A stretch of DNA of 64,000 nucleotides, from contig NZ_JAGHZZ010000007.1 in NCBI RefSeq assembly GCF_017745095.1, positions 1 through 64,000 on the forward strand, given 5' to 3'. The DNA is from Sporocytophaga sp. (GTDB lineage: Bacteria; Bacteroidota; Bacteroidia; Cytophagales; Cytophagaceae). Of the stretch, positions 35,638-46,079 are shown piece after piece (the stretch's first letter is position 1; each line of letters starts with the position of its first letter). Position numbers and translations under genes: made by a program. The notes under the pieces were generated by a model. That model did not search any database. It saw only the letters and a list, made by a program, of their open reading frames with translations, and was not told the DNA's origin.

Positions 35638-38600
35638 TTATTTAATCTTAGTAACCATATATACTCGGTTATTGATGTTGAGATAATAAACTCCACTATT
35701 CAGTTCCGACAACTCTAATTCATTTTCTTTTCCTATCAGCGTTACACTTCTCACTAACTGACCTTTCGTATTAATAATTGAAGCTTGTATGGGATAACTT
35801 TCATTGCCAAGACCAATGGTGAGTTGATTAGCAAAAGGATTAGGAAATACAGATATAACAAAATTATTAGTGTTACCTTTTACTGAAGAAGGATCACAAT
35901 CTTTTGCTTTGATGCTTACTTTATCCAGCGTAACACATCCGGTTACTTCATCTGTAATTGTTAATGTATATTCTATATTATTTTCAACTAATACATCTGT
36001 TCTTCCACTTTGTGGATCTGAAAGGCCGGTAATAGGATTCCATCTATAGGTATAAGTTGAAACGCTGCTCGCTCCAATGCTTGTATAATTTAACTTACAT
36101 GCCTCCACGTTTCTTTGAATATCTGATAACGGTTTTTCAAGGACTCTGACTTCTTTATATACCGTGTCTTTTCCACATTGGTCTTCTACAATAAGTCTTG
36201 CCACATAAGCTCCCGGGTTTTTATAGAAAACTTTAGCAGGTGTTATTCCAGAATAAGCAGTTAGATTCTCTGCACCTTCAAATGTCCATTTATATGATGC
36301 CGATCCAGTTATATAGGATGTATTTGCAAACAAAACCGAATCACCTTTACAATAATAACCTTTATCACTTTGAATTCCGGCCTGAGTCGAACAGCAAGTC
36401 TGATCTACAGTCACAGCTATTGTCTTTGTTTTCTCTGCTCCAAAATAATCCTTGACAGTAACCTGATAACTCTGATCAGTCAATGGCCTGAAAGTAACCT
36501 CATCTGAAGACGATGCATTATCACTACCCCATTTAAAACTGAATGGTGCTTGGCCGCAGACAATGCCAGAAACATTCAGATGTACGCTATCACCTTTACA
36601 AACCTTTACCTTATCTGCTGAAAGCAGGAAATCAAGATCATTGCTCACATGAATAACTTTAGTGATAGAATCCTTACAGACAGGACTATTATCATTTTCT
36701 ATCACAAGTTTAACCTGATAATCCCCAGGAGAAGCATAGAGATGTTTAGCAATATCAATACCGCTTGACTTTTGTCCATCACCAAAATACCAGGTTCTGG
36801 AAGTAATAGTATTCTTAAGGTCTAAGGAGATATCTTTAAAACTTGATTCTTGACCTATACAAACATTTGAAGTTTCAAAGGATGCTTTGAGACTACTGCA
36901 AAAATCAGGACAGTTAGGCTGAAGATTTAAGATAAAGAGGGCTCCCCTTCCACTTCCACCATCTTTATTACCCGGATATCCGGAAGCAAAATCGGGGCCT
37001 CCGTCTTTATTGATATCACCTAAGAAAGAAAGTCCTATGCCAAAATTGTCATACATAACTAATGGAGCCTGGAAGTTACCGCTGTTATATCCTATCTTTT
37101 GTTTCTTCTTTACTGTCCCATCCTGATTCAGCAGAAGCATCATCAGAGATCCTTTGTAATTACCATCTCTATACATACTTACAAGGAGATCGTCCGTTCC
37201 ATCTCCGTCTATATCTCCATTAGAGGACATAGCGAAACCAAAATTAGAACCGACAGTACTTGTATTAAGATTCCCCTTCAGAGTATTTATCTTAAAAGAT
37301 TTTTTAATACTTCCATCCCTCTTTAAAAGAGCCAGATAAATTGCACCAGCCCCATTGCCTGCTTCATAGTCATCAGGTGTACCAAAAGCCATATCAGGAA
37401 CTCCATCTTTATCAAGATCTCCGATTCCTTCCACAGAAATACCAAATGAAGAATTATTCTCAATGTTCAGATTTATATTAGCAGAAGCATTATCTACAAG
37501 TTGATATTTCTTAACAGATCCATTCTTATTTAAGTAAAGAATATATGCAAAATGTTTTGCCAATACGTCTCCCGCAACCACAATATCATTGATACCGTCA
37601 TTATCAAGATCTCCCAGACAAGAAACGGATTGCCCCAGTTTTATAAAATCAAGTTCCGGATCTGCGGGATAAACAAAACCTTCATCTGCACTTGATATTA
37701 CATTTGATTTTTTAACACTTCCGTCTTTATTTAAGAATAGCACATGCACCGCGCCTCTCGGACCTCCGCTATAATTCCAGTAAAAATTGTCAGCTATGGC
37801 TATATCAGGAACCCCATCTTTATCCATATCACCCAACCCTGCAATTCCGGATCCGAACATGCTACTCAAATCTTTTATGCCAGAAATTTTATTAAATTTC
37901 CTTACTGATCCGTCTGCATTTAAAAATAAAATCCAGACTGCACCCGTAGTACTATTACTTACAGAAGCTACAGCAACTTCCGGTATATTATCTCCGTCAA
38001 GGTCTCCGATATTTTCAATAGATTCACCAAATCTGTTATTATCTTCCAGCTGACCTGAAAAGTTTGGACTTATACTTGATATCAAGGAATGACTTATGAC
38101 ATTGTAACAAGGGAGAGGACTATTATTAACCTTAACTGAAGCTGTGCCTGAAATCAAAGCACTGCAATCTTCATCAGAAGCATTTACCAAAGTATAATTT
38201 GTATTAGCTGTTGGTTTTACAGGAAAGAAATAATTATTGGAAGTTATTCCTGAAATTGTTGTATTGACACTCCCATTTGAATATGTAAAGCTAAAAGGAG
38301 GAGTGCCTGAAAAATTAACTTCCAGATAAGCGTTATAACCCGAGTAAATTTCATGTATTCCGGAAAGTACAGCGGTTGGACTTTCAACTTTAATATAATC
38401 TACCTTAACAATGGTATCGCTTCCCTCTGTATTGCTGACTATCAGCTTTACTTTATAACTTCCGGAAGTTGGGTACTTTATTGCAGGGTTTTGTAATGTA
38501 GATGTTGATGGAGTACCGCCTTCAAACTCCCACTTCCAACTTTTCGGATTGTTATTTGACAGGTCCTGAAAGGTTCTTGACTGACCTGGACACACATTGG

Positions 38601-39933
38601 TGAAATCCGTTTTAAAATTGGCTGTTATAGGCCTTGCGCAAGTGAGCGTTGTATATACATTGATGCAACCGGCGCCAAGTTTGCCTTCAAAGCCTGGATT
38701 CAATTGATCAACAGAGGTTGCATTATTCAATATACATGTTCTCACCTGCTCAGGTGTCAGTGCCTGATTCCTTGAAAGCAAAAGAGCAGCCAGACTACTG
38801 ACCATCGGACAAGCCATTGATGTTCCGCTCTTATATCCATATGCCGAATGGCACACCGTATTATAAATATCCACCCCTGGAGCCAATATATCCACAGTTG
38901 AGCCATAATTAGAGAATGATGCTTTCTTATTTGACTGATCTATTGCTCCTACACTTATAACGCTTTCATAGGCTGCAGGATAAATAGGTAAATCTGTATT
39001 ATTATTTCCCGCTGCGGCAATAAGAATGATACCTTTTTGATAGGCAAGATCTATAACCTGTTTTAAAGTCTTGCTTTCACCATAGCCCCCAAAACTCATG
39101 CTGATAATGTCTGCATTAGCAGCTATTGCATATTCAATACCTTGAATTGCTGCATCTACAGACAAACCTGTTGTACTGTTCTTTTTAGTTTTTACCGCCA
39201 TAATTTTAGCATGGCCTGAAATGGAAGCTATACCGATCCCATTATTACTCACTGCAGCTACTATACCGGCGCAATGTGTTCCATGCGAAAAATTATTCTC
39301 ATCAGCGCTGGTAGGAGGATTTGGATCATTATCTACATCCGCTGCATCCCAACCATTGACATCATCTACATATCCGTTCTTATCATCATCTATATTATTG
39401 CCAGCAATTTCTTTGTTATTAACCCAGATATTTTCTTTCAAATCTTCATGGGTCAAATCAACAGCATCGTCAACAACAGCGACAACCACATTGCTTGTTC
39501 CACCTGACAATTGCCATCCTTCTTGTGCTTTAACATGCTGAAGATACCATTGTGATGCATGAACATCATTCGGAACTGCCGAAACTGAAAAAACAGGAAC
39601 TTGCTCCACATATTCAATAAAAGGGATACTTTTCAAAAGGTTTATTAAACTCTGAGGCAAAACTGAAGGATCATATTCAATAGTATAGACCTTGTTTAAA
39701 TCACTGCTTTTAATTCTAAAGGTAGAAGCAATACCTCGAACCTTTTGACTTTTCAAAGTTTTCTCGAGGGCTTCTGAATTAGGAAATGAATGTAAAAAAC
39801 GATTACCCGAAAACTCCAATGGTATATCATAGGAAGCCTTTACCTTTATAAACAACTTCCCTTTCTCATATGATTGAGCAAAGCCAAAATTGAAAAAGAT
39901 CAAAAAAGCAAATAACATGAAACAGTTTTTCAT
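35638..39933 (-). CDS. Secreted subtilisin-family protease with PKD domains, FG-GAP propeller and T9SS tail
   Basis: A 1431-residue S8 serine protease. After a signal peptide (ends FGFAQ, residue 20) and a propeptide, the catalytic domain spans about 125-430. Its triad is D155 in VAVVDDAVDL, H217 in SHGTHCAG and S372 in GTSMACP, with oxyanion N310 in AAAGNN. A PKD domain (about 435-520) and an Ig-like segment follow. About 610-960 holds six FG-GAP motifs (DLDGDNIPE, DMDKDGVPD, DLDNDGIND, DLDKDGVPD, DIDGDGTDD, DINKDGGPD), enough for an integrin-alpha-like beta-propeller. Further PKD-like domains and a Por T9SS tail (SVFPNPFANQLTIG) complete it. It likely acts as a surface or secreted protease on polymeric or adhesive targets. 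The next gene upstream on the same strand is the PorP/SprF-like gene, 154 bases away and probably separate, given the TATTTTTG box between. Confidence 0.92.
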   Translation of the reverse strand: MKNCFMLFAFLIFFNFGFAQSYEKGKLFIKVKASYDIPLEFSGNRFLHSFPNSEALEKTLKSQKVRGIASTFRIKSSDLNKVYTIEYDPSVLPQSLINLLKSIPFIEYVEQVPVFSVSAVPNDVHASQWYLQHVKAQEGWQLSGGTSNVVVAVVDDAVDLTHEDLKENIWVNNKEIAGNNIDDDKNGYVDDVNGWDAADVDNDPNPPTSADENNFSHGTHCAGIVAAVSNNGIGIASISGHAKIMAVKTKKNSTTGLSVDAAIQGIEYAIAANADIISMSFGGYGESKTLKQVIDLAYQKGIILIAAAGNNNTDLPIYPAAYESVISVGAIDQSNKKASFSNYGSTVDILAPGVDIYNTVCHSAYGYKSGTSMACPMVSSLAALLLSRNQALTPEQVRTCILNNATSVDQLNPGFEGKLGAGCINVYTTLTCARPITANFKTDFTNVCPGQSRTFQDLSNNNPKSWKWEFEGGTPSTSTLQNPAIKYPTSGSYKVKLIVSNTEGSDTIVKVDYIKVESPTAVLSGIHEIYSGYNAYLEVNFSGTPPFSFTYSNGSVNTTISGITSNNYFFPVKPTANTNYTLVNASDEDCSALISGTASVKVNNSPLPCYNVISHSLISSISPNFSGQLEDNNRFGESIENIGDLDGDNIPEVAVASVSNSTTGAVWILFLNADGSVRKFNKISGIKDLSSMFGSGIAGLGDMDKDGVPDIAIADNFYWNYSGGPRGAVHVLFLNKDGSVKKSNVISSADEGFVYPADPELDFIKLGQSVSCLGDLDNDGINDIVVAGDVLAKHFAYILYLNKNGSVKKYQLVDNASANINLNIENNSSFGISVEGIGDLDKDGVPDMAFGTPDDYEAGNGAGAIYLALLKRDGSIKKSFKINTLKGNLNTSTVGSNFGFAMSSNGDIDGDGTDDLLVSMYRDGNYKGSLMMLLLNQDGTVKKKQKIGYNSGNFQAPLVMYDNFGIGLSFLGDINKDGGPDFASGYPGNKDGGSGRGALFILNLQPNCPDFCSSLKASFETSNVCIGQESSFKDISLDLKNTITSRTWYFGDGQKSSGIDIAKHLYASPGDYQVKLVIENDNSPVCKDSITKVIHVSNDLDFLLSADKVKVCKGDSVHLNVSGIVCGQAPFSFKWGSDNASSSDEVTFRPLTDQSYQVTVKDYFGAEKTKTIAVTVDQTCCSTQAGIQSDKGYYCKGDSVLFANTSYITGSASYKWTFEGAENLTAYSGITPAKVFYKNPGAYVARLIVEDQCGKDTVYKEVRVLEKPLSDIQRNVEACKLNYTSIGASSVSTYTYRWNPITGLSDPQSGRTDVLVENNIEYTLTITDEVTGCVTLDKVSIKAKDCDPSSVKGNTNNFVISVFPNPFANQLTIGLGNESYPIQASIINTKGQLVRSVTLIGKENELELSELNSGVYYLNINNRVYMVTKIK

Positions 39934-39968
39934 AAAAATAGAGATTTGATTTTCAAATAGTTTATATC

Positions 39969-39976
39969 CAAAAATA
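39969..39976 (-). promoter_or_regulatory. TAnnTTTG box for the subtilase gene
   Basis: TATTTTTG on the minus strand lies 35 bases before the ATG at 39933. The -33 element is T-rich without a clear TTTG. Pattern match only. Confidence 0.35.
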
Positions 39977-40087
39977 AGGATAATACTGATTGAAAAAATC
40001 TCTGGAAGTGTAAATTCTAAGTCCGAAAGGGAAAACCCACCCAGAAACCTACCCTTTTAATTCAATAAAAATATACTCCAATGGTTT

Positions 40088-41131
40088 TTACGACCCTTTA
40101 AAGGTAGGACAAGGAAGCTTCCTATATGGCTTTCGTCTTTTTGGGGGCCAGTGGTATACATATGTGATATTGAGCTCATGAGCACCACGTGTTCCCGCCC
40201 TGGTGAGGTCCGAAACCGTGCAGTCATAACTATATGAAATGCTTATAGGATGTACTTTGTAACCTATCAGAAGTACAACAGATTCATTATTCTGTATGCC
40301 AACTCTGTAATGTTTTAATAAAGGAATTCCTCTGTACCAGCCACCTAGAAGTAATCTATGATATAGCCCATAAACTCCAAGATCCAACTGATCAGATTTC
40401 CCTTGAGATTTGTAATGTATAGTTGGGGTAACATAGACATCTTCATCAGATGGTATATCTCCCTTGGTTTTTCCTTTCTCAAGCATAAACTTATACCCTG
40501 CGATTAGGGCAAACTTTGCTGGCAAATCAGACCCATTTCCATAAAAAGACTGATCAGGAGTATTTACATGGTGGGCCGAAAAACCTACCCAGAAATATTC
40601 TGAATAGAGCATCGTTCCAACTCCCATATCGAAAAATCCTTTTTGAGTAGCTCCGAAAGGTTCTTTCGTTTGAGTATTAGTAAAGCCGTCATCATTGAAC
40701 TGATCTGGAAATGTGAGATAGGAATAATTAAGATACCTGTTGATATAGTTTATTTCGGCACCTGCACGAGCTGAAAGCTTCGGAGACAAATTAATTTCCT
40801 GGGCATATTGCATGCGGATCTCAGTTGAACTGATCCTTTTTGTTCCTTGCCAGTCCTTCAAAAACATAAGACCTAAACCTCCGCCAGTTCTGTTAAAAAA
40901 GTTATCAATTGAAACACATGAGGTCGTATATCTAGCTTCCAGACCTGGCCACTGCAATCTCTGATGAGCTATAGCTCTTACACTGTGCGCACTTCCGGCA
41001 AAAGCAGGGTTTAGATATAAGACATTTGCATAAAACTGAGAAAACTGAATATCTTGGGCATAGGAAAATCTTATACTGCAAAACAGTATAAGTATCCACA
41101 TAGCCTTATTTAAACTCCTACTGTAATTCAT
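40088..41131 (-). CDS. PorP/SprF family outer-membrane protein
   Basis: A 347-residue beta-barrel protein with a signal peptide ending near SYAQ (residue 26). The opening QDIQFSQFYANVLYLNPAFAGS is the hallmark of the PorP/SprF family. The alternating aromatic strands and the closing HELNITYVYHWP are consistent with an outer-membrane barrel. SprF-type proteins attach or export partner adhesins of the SprB type through the T9SS. Here the partner is almost certainly the large type B-tailed protein at 41435-45868, which is transcribed ahead of it with only a small lipoprotein gene between. It is the last gene of that three-gene unit (3-6 base gaps). Confidence 0.92.
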   Translation of the reverse strand: MNYSRSLNKAMWILILFCSIRFSYAQDIQFSQFYANVLYLNPAFAGSAHSVRAIAHQRLQWPGLEARYTTSCVSIDNFFNRTGGGLGLMFLKDWQGTKRISSTEIRMQYAQEINLSPKLSARAGAEINYINRYLNYSYLTFPDQFNDDGFTNTQTKEPFGATQKGFFDMGVGTMLYSEYFWVGFSAHHVNTPDQSFYGNGSDLPAKFALIAGYKFMLEKGKTKGDIPSDEDVYVTPTIHYKSQGKSDQLDLGVYGLYHRLLLGGWYRGIPLLKHYRVGIQNNESVVLLIGYKVHPISISYSYDCTVSDLTRAGTRGAHELNITYVYHWPPKRRKPYRKLPCPTFKGS

Positions 41132-41134
41132 ATT

Positions 41135-41428
41135 TTAATACAGATTAAATCTACCTGTATGTCTTCTGGTTGTTTTGGCAACCTTCTTAGGAGCATTCAG
41201 TTCATTAAGCTGATCCTGAATTTTCTCCTTTCTTTTATTTGTCTTTCTTTCTGTTTTATCCTTACGATCAATATTCCTCTGAGTAAAATTTACGGCCTGC
41301 TTGGCATGAAAATCACTTGCCAGATCTGCTTTGTCTGATAAGCGATTAGCCTTATCCCTCCTGTACCTTTCCGGAGCACAAGATAACAAAAACATTCCTG
41401 TAAATATGATTAAAATAAATTTACTCAT
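41135..41428 (-). CDS. Small basic lipoprotein of the SprB/SprF-like operon
   Basis: A 97-residue protein with a lipoprotein signal: MSKFILIIFTGMFLLSC, with the lipobox cysteine at residue 17. The mature part is short, highly charged and probably helical (KANRLSDKADLASDFHAKQ, then KTERKTNKRKEKIQDQ). It begins six bases after the adhesin stop codon and ends three bases before the SprF-like gene, so the three are co-transcribed. I recognise no family. A periplasmic or inner-leaflet accessory factor for adhesin secretion is a reasonable inference from its position only. Confidence 0.8.
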   Translation of the reverse strand: MSKFILIIFTGMFLLSCAPERYRRDKANRLSDKADLASDFHAKQAVNFTQRNIDRKDKTERKTNKRKEKIQDQLNELNAPKKVAKTTRRHTGRFNLY

Positions 41429-41434
41429 AAACTA

Positions 41435-44400
41435 TTATCTCACTACTGTTACGCTACCTGTCATTGTGTAAGGGCCTTTGTATTCTTCAGAATCCCCTTC
41501 ATATACGATAGTCCAAGGATATACACCTTCTACCATTGGTTCGCCTTTATATATTCCGTCCCAAAAGACATACCTGTCATTGCTCTCAAATATCACTTCT
41601 CCCCATCTGTTGAATATCAGCATTCGGAATTTCCCAATATGTGCACCGAATACATCGTACAAATCATTGACAGCATCTGCATTTGGACTAAAGGAATTTG
41701 ATATAAAAAGTCTTGGAGGGCAAACCGCATCTACTTCAACTTTATCAATTCCGGTACAATTAAATTCATTGGTAATCTCTACACTATAAGTGCCGGGCAT
41801 AGTTACTAGTATCTTCTGGGTAGTTTCTCCCGAAGGATTCCATAAATAATATTTTCCTGTGCCTGCGTTCAACTCTAAGTCTTTTCCGGTCTCAAAACAA
41901 TGTTTGATCTTATCTGGCAAAGCGCCTGCTGGTAAAGGATAAATATTAACTCTGGCTTGTGCTGTTCCGGTGCAAGCACCAAGGCTTGCAGTCACTGAAT
42001 ATAAGCCAGGCTCGGATACGGACAGGATCTGACTATTATTAGCATTTAGATTAATACCATCTTTGTACCAGGTAAAGAAAGGATTTAGAGAAACATTATT
42101 ATCTATATTCAAAGGTTTAGAATCTAGTGTTACTAAATTACCCAGACAGACAGCAGTATCTGAAAGACTTACTTTAGGTTCAGGAATACCAATAACATCA
42201 ATACTATCAGTTGCATCACAACCAAGTCTATCTTTTCCCTTGACCACATAAGTTACTTTTTCATCTTTAACAGAAACAGAAATTGTACCTAATGTATCCG
42301 GAAGCAGTGAACCGGACTCTTCCCAAATATATTTAAGTTTCGTAGTGTTAACAGCAGTGATAGACAATTCACTTCCATAACAGCCAACTAAATCTTCTCC
42401 AAGATCAACTGAAGGTAGTGGTTCAATCTTAATCTCCATTGTATCCGATACCGGAAGGCAATTACCATTTTGATCGGAAGTTAATATCAGCATAGCTTTT
42501 CCAGATGCTAATTCATTATCTGAAGGTGTATATTCAAGCGAAGATGCCCCTGCCCCAAAAGTACCGTCACCAGTCCATATAGCACTGCCAGTAGAAGATA
42601 CTCCACTTAATTGAACTTGAGGCAAACCTATACAGACTGTATCATCCGGGCCGGCATCCACAGTTGGTGCAGGAGTAATTAAAATCTGAACAGTATCTGT
42701 CACAGGTGGACAAACTTTGGAACCTTCTGATGAAATCGCTAGATTAATTTTTCCGGATTCAATTTCTGCTTTTGTAGGATGATAAATTATTTCAAGATTT
42801 TTTACTGAAGGATCATAAGAACCTTCTCCTCCATTCCAAATTCCACCAGTAATATTTTTAACATCCGCCTTAAGAGGAATATTTATATTATTTGCGCATA
42901 CACTGATATCTGGGCCAGCATTGATTTCAGGCATTTTTTCAAAATTAAAAACCACAATACTCTGTGACTCTGGACAAACCTTAGTTCCAGTACTGCTTAG
43001 TATAAAAGCAATAGCACCATCATTGATTTCAGTGGCAGTTGGTATATAATCCGTACTCAGGCTTAATGGTGAAACAAATCCGCTTGCTGTTCCCCCTTCC
43101 CAAATTACGCCTGGGCTATTAGAAGACGTTCCTGAAAGCTTGATAACAGGATTACTTTCACATAAAGTACTTCCAGTACCGGCATTTACAACTGGTAGTC
43201 TTTCAAAATGATAAATGACCGTATCAATTGCAGGAGGACACAATATGTTTCCAGTGGTTTTTATGGAAATTAGGAGGCTGTCAAGCGTTTTATCTTTGGT
43301 ATATATTGAATAAACTGCATCTGTTTTTGTAGGATCATTAAATGATTGACTTCCTCCATACCATAATATTCCGATTGCATTGGTATATGTTCCATTCAGC
43401 TTAATATTGGTAGCGTTTTCGCACAACAAACTTCCTGTTCCTGCATCTACTGTTGGAAGTTTTTCATATGTAAAAGTTACATCAGACTGATTTAACGGAC
43501 ATTTATCCTGACCTTTAGTCTTAAGCGTGAGCTTTACAGTACCAGCACTTACTTCTGATGCATGAGGAATATAGGTGGCATTGAGAGTAATTCTGTCTGG
43601 CTGGAAAGTACCAATGCCTCCTTCCCAAATTCCAGAAAGGACATTGGTAACTTTTCCGCTGAGGGTTACAGAAGGTGTATTTTCACAAAAGCTTTGAGGA
43701 CTTCCGGCATTAGCGACTGGCATTTTTTCAAAAGTAACAAGAACCTGATCAGTAGCAGGAGGACAAATACCTGTTGAGCTAGTTAAGGTAAATAGAACAG
43801 AACCGGTATTTCTGTCAGCGTCTGTTATGGTGTATGAAGAAGTCAGACCATTAGGACTAAAACCACCACCTGCTCCCCCTTTCCAGGATCCGCTGGTTGC
43901 ATTGGTAACAGAGCCGCTTAAATTAATGGTTGACGCATTTTCACACAAAACCTGAGGAGGACCGGCTTCCGCAGTTGGCTTAGGTTCTACTACGATAGGT
44001 TTAGTCACGAAAAACTTACAAGTATTCTTATCAGTGAATGTGTATTTCAAATCAAAACTACCTACAGTACTAGGAGTAAATGTACCTGTAGCATTTATAC
44101 CTGTTCCGGAAAATACACCACCAGCAGGCAGTATACCTGGAATTTTAAAAGCAGGACTTCCAACACAAACAGGATTTATATCTGGGAATGTAATATCAGG
44201 AAGACTGTTAACATTAAATGTGATAGAAACTGTATCTTTTCTGTTTGGCAAAACTGTCACTGCGTAATAAACATCACCATCAGAAATGGTAATACCTGTC
44301 ACAGAAGGCATCACATGACTATCTGCTGGCGTTGGTCTTTGGGAGTGCCAAGACTGGACAGTTCCCCATGCTCCGGCTTCAGTAACTTTGCTATTATAGA

Positions 44401-45868
44401 AATTCAGATCAACCTCGTCAGCCTTGCCTGAGCCTTTCACTGTTTCACACAAACTATCCTTATAGGCTCTGGGAGTACATTTATCTTTTACTGTATAAGT
44501 TAAAGTAACTACACAAGGATTATCTGATACAGTCATTACTTTCAAAGTGTATACCCCTGCTCTGTCAATAGTAACAGATTGATTGGTAGCTGGCCCCTGA
44601 AAGCTTCCTGCTGGCCCCCATTCGTATGATTTAAACCCTGCAGGACCAGTAAGTACTTTTGTCTCTTTGAATGAACAAATGGTTGAGCTCTGCGGAGAAG
44701 TTATTGAACTACATTGAGTATCTATGTAAGCATAGCCCAAATGGCCACCTGGTTCACAATCCGAAGCCACAAATTCAACAGTAACAGTTTGTCCGATATA
44801 ATCTTTTAAAGCAATTGCAACAGTCGTCCAATTTCTATAATACAAATCCATTCTGTTGTTACCACACTGATTATTTGCATTAGGATTTGAAACTGAAGTT
44901 GCAGGAAGAGTAGTTGTATTTCCGCATCCAGAGTTTGAAGTAATCTGCACTTCCTCTGAATTAGCATTTACACAAATATGTGTATAAGAAGATAGGTTTG
45001 ACCCCAAAACGGATACGGTATATTCCCCACAAGTAATTTCATTTCCATCTTTATCATATAGTCTTGTCTGAAAATGCGGACTATCTAAACCCTGGTGATT
45101 CGGGTCATTTGTCGGTGTTTCAAGTACAACGGCATAGCGGTAAGTAAGAATGGCATTATTGGTATCAACTTTAAAAGACTGTGTCATTTTAGCCAGATGT
45201 CCACCGGCTTCAGTGTTGCCAAGCCTTACAGAATAATTTCCTCCAGGAGCTACAACAGATAAATTGGGTACATAAGGATCTTTTTGTGTTTTAGTCATGA
45301 TACAATGCTGGCCAAATCCAGGACGCGTAACAATTGTTCCGGTTCCACCCAGTCCACCTCTGCTCTGCACTTGACCTTGCCAGCCATTAAAATTTCCATC
45401 CTCAAAATCCATGTTAACACATTTGCCTGTAGCATCCATAACATGATTTTCAATAGCGGAAATTTCGTTTGCGTATTCAGTCTTCACTAAAGCAAATGAA
45501 GCATACAAAGAAACATACCTGGACTTAAGATCTGAGAGATACTCTCCAAAATTTGAACTGGTAATTTCACCATTCAGTACTTTTCTGAAACAAATAACTT
45601 TGTCTTTACCCCATTGAGGTTCGAGGTATCGAAAGAAAAGATTAACATCAGCCTTGCTAACCTTAGCTTCTGCAGCTATTTCATTCTTCAATTGACCAAT
45701 ATCAATTGAAGACCATAGTCTTTCAGCTTCGAGCTTCAGCTCATTATTTGTTTCAATTGGTTGCTGACCGAAAGCAGGATCGGAAGAAAGAATCGAGAAT
45801 ATAGAAATGAAAAACAAACCACCTGCTGAAGCTTTTATTGTTCTGAGTGCAATTGTAATCAATTTCAT
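41435..45868 (-). CDS. SprB-like giant surface adhesin with T9SS type B sorting domain
   Basis: A 1477-residue secreted protein. A hydrophobic N-terminus (about 10-34, ending FGQ) is the signal peptide. About 155-390 is a glycine-rich beta region (CVNMDFEDGNFNGWQG...) like a carbohydrate-contact module. From about 630 to 1210 come seven repeats of about 85 residues, each starting like EKMPVANAGSPQSFCEN with a single conserved cysteine and containing W.GG. Two further Ig-like segments follow. The C-terminal 90 residues, from ISNSFSPNADAVNDLYDVFG through IFNRWGEVIFES to MTGSVTVVR, are the gliding-associated type B sorting domain, which requires a PorP/SprF partner. That partner is encoded two genes downstream. 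A cell-surface adhesin that aids attachment or gliding is likely. Confidence 0.9.
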   Translation of the reverse strand: MKLITIALRTIKASAGGLFFISIFSILSSDPAFGQQPIETNNELKLEAERLWSSIDIGQLKNEIAAEAKVSKADVNLFFRYLEPQWGKDKVICFRKVLNGEITSSNFGEYLSDLKSRYVSLYASFALVKTEYANEISAIENHVMDATGKCVNMDFEDGNFNGWQGQVQSRGGLGGTGTIVTRPGFGQHCIMTKTQKDPYVPNLSVVAPGGNYSVRLGNTEAGGHLAKMTQSFKVDTNNAILTYRYAVVLETPTNDPNHQGLDSPHFQTRLYDKDGNEITCGEYTVSVLGSNLSSYTHICVNANSEEVQITSNSGCGNTTTLPATSVSNPNANNQCGNNRMDLYYRNWTTVAIALKDYIGQTVTVEFVASDCEPGGHLGYAYIDTQCSSITSPQSSTICSFKETKVLTGPAGFKSYEWGPAGSFQGPATNQSVTIDRAGVYTLKVMTVSDNPCVVTLTYTVKDKCTPRAYKDSLCETVKGSGKADEVDLNFYNSKVTEAGAWGTVQSWHSQRPTPADSHVMPSVTGITISDGDVYYAVTVLPNRKDTVSITFNVNSLPDITFPDINPVCVGSPAFKIPGILPAGGVFSGTGINATGTFTPSTVGSFDLKYTFTDKNTCKFFVTKPIVVEPKPTAEAGPPQVLCENASTINLSGSVTNATSGSWKGGAGGGFSPNGLTSSYTITDADRNTGSVLFTLTSSTGICPPATDQVLVTFEKMPVANAGSPQSFCENTPSVTLSGKVTNVLSGIWEGGIGTFQPDRITLNATYIPHASEVSAGTVKLTLKTKGQDKCPLNQSDVTFTYEKLPTVDAGTGSLLCENATNIKLNGTYTNAIGILWYGGSQSFNDPTKTDAVYSIYTKDKTLDSLLISIKTTGNILCPPAIDTVIYHFERLPVVNAGTGSTLCESNPVIKLSGTSSNSPGVIWEGGTASGFVSPLSLSTDYIPTATEINDGAIAFILSSTGTKVCPESQSIVVFNFEKMPEINAGPDISVCANNINIPLKADVKNITGGIWNGGEGSYDPSVKNLEIIYHPTKAEIESGKINLAISSEGSKVCPPVTDTVQILITPAPTVDAGPDDTVCIGLPQVQLSGVSSTGSAIWTGDGTFGAGASSLEYTPSDNELASGKAMLILTSDQNGNCLPVSDTMEIKIEPLPSVDLGEDLVGCYGSELSITAVNTTKLKYIWEESGSLLPDTLGTISVSVKDEKVTYVVKGKDRLGCDATDSIDVIGIPEPKVSLSDTAVCLGNLVTLDSKPLNIDNNVSLNPFFTWYKDGINLNANNSQILSVSEPGLYSVTASLGACTGTAQARVNIYPLPAGALPDKIKHCFETGKDLELNAGTGKYYLWNPSGETTQKILVTMPGTYSVEITNEFNCTGIDKVEVDAVCPPRLFISNSFSPNADAVNDLYDVFGAHIGKFRMLIFNRWGEVIFESNDRYVFWDGIYKGEPMVEGVYPWTIVYEGDSEEYKGPYTMTGSVTVVR

Positions 45869-45899
45869 AATAACAAATTTACGAGATTATCCTACTTTG

Positions 45900-45907
45900 C
45901 AAAATTA
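45900..45907 (-). promoter_or_regulatory. TAnnTTTG box for the adhesin operon
   Basis: TAATTTTG on the minus strand lies 31 bases before the start codon at 45868. It sits inside the 40-base interval between CCTACTTTG (45891-45899) and CAAAGTAGG (45940-45948), a 9-bp perfect inverted repeat that could be a regulator site. Confidence 0.4.
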
Positions 45908-46079
45908 TATTTTTTCCAATATAAATACCATTATTACTTCAAAGTAGGAATTCTGTTTACTCAGAGACTTAAATAAATCAAAAAATGAAGCTTGGAAAAT
46001 AAATAATTTAAAAGATGTGGATAACTTTTCCAAGCTATCAATTCAAGCTAAAAAATATCAGAAAATGTATTCTACCAAT

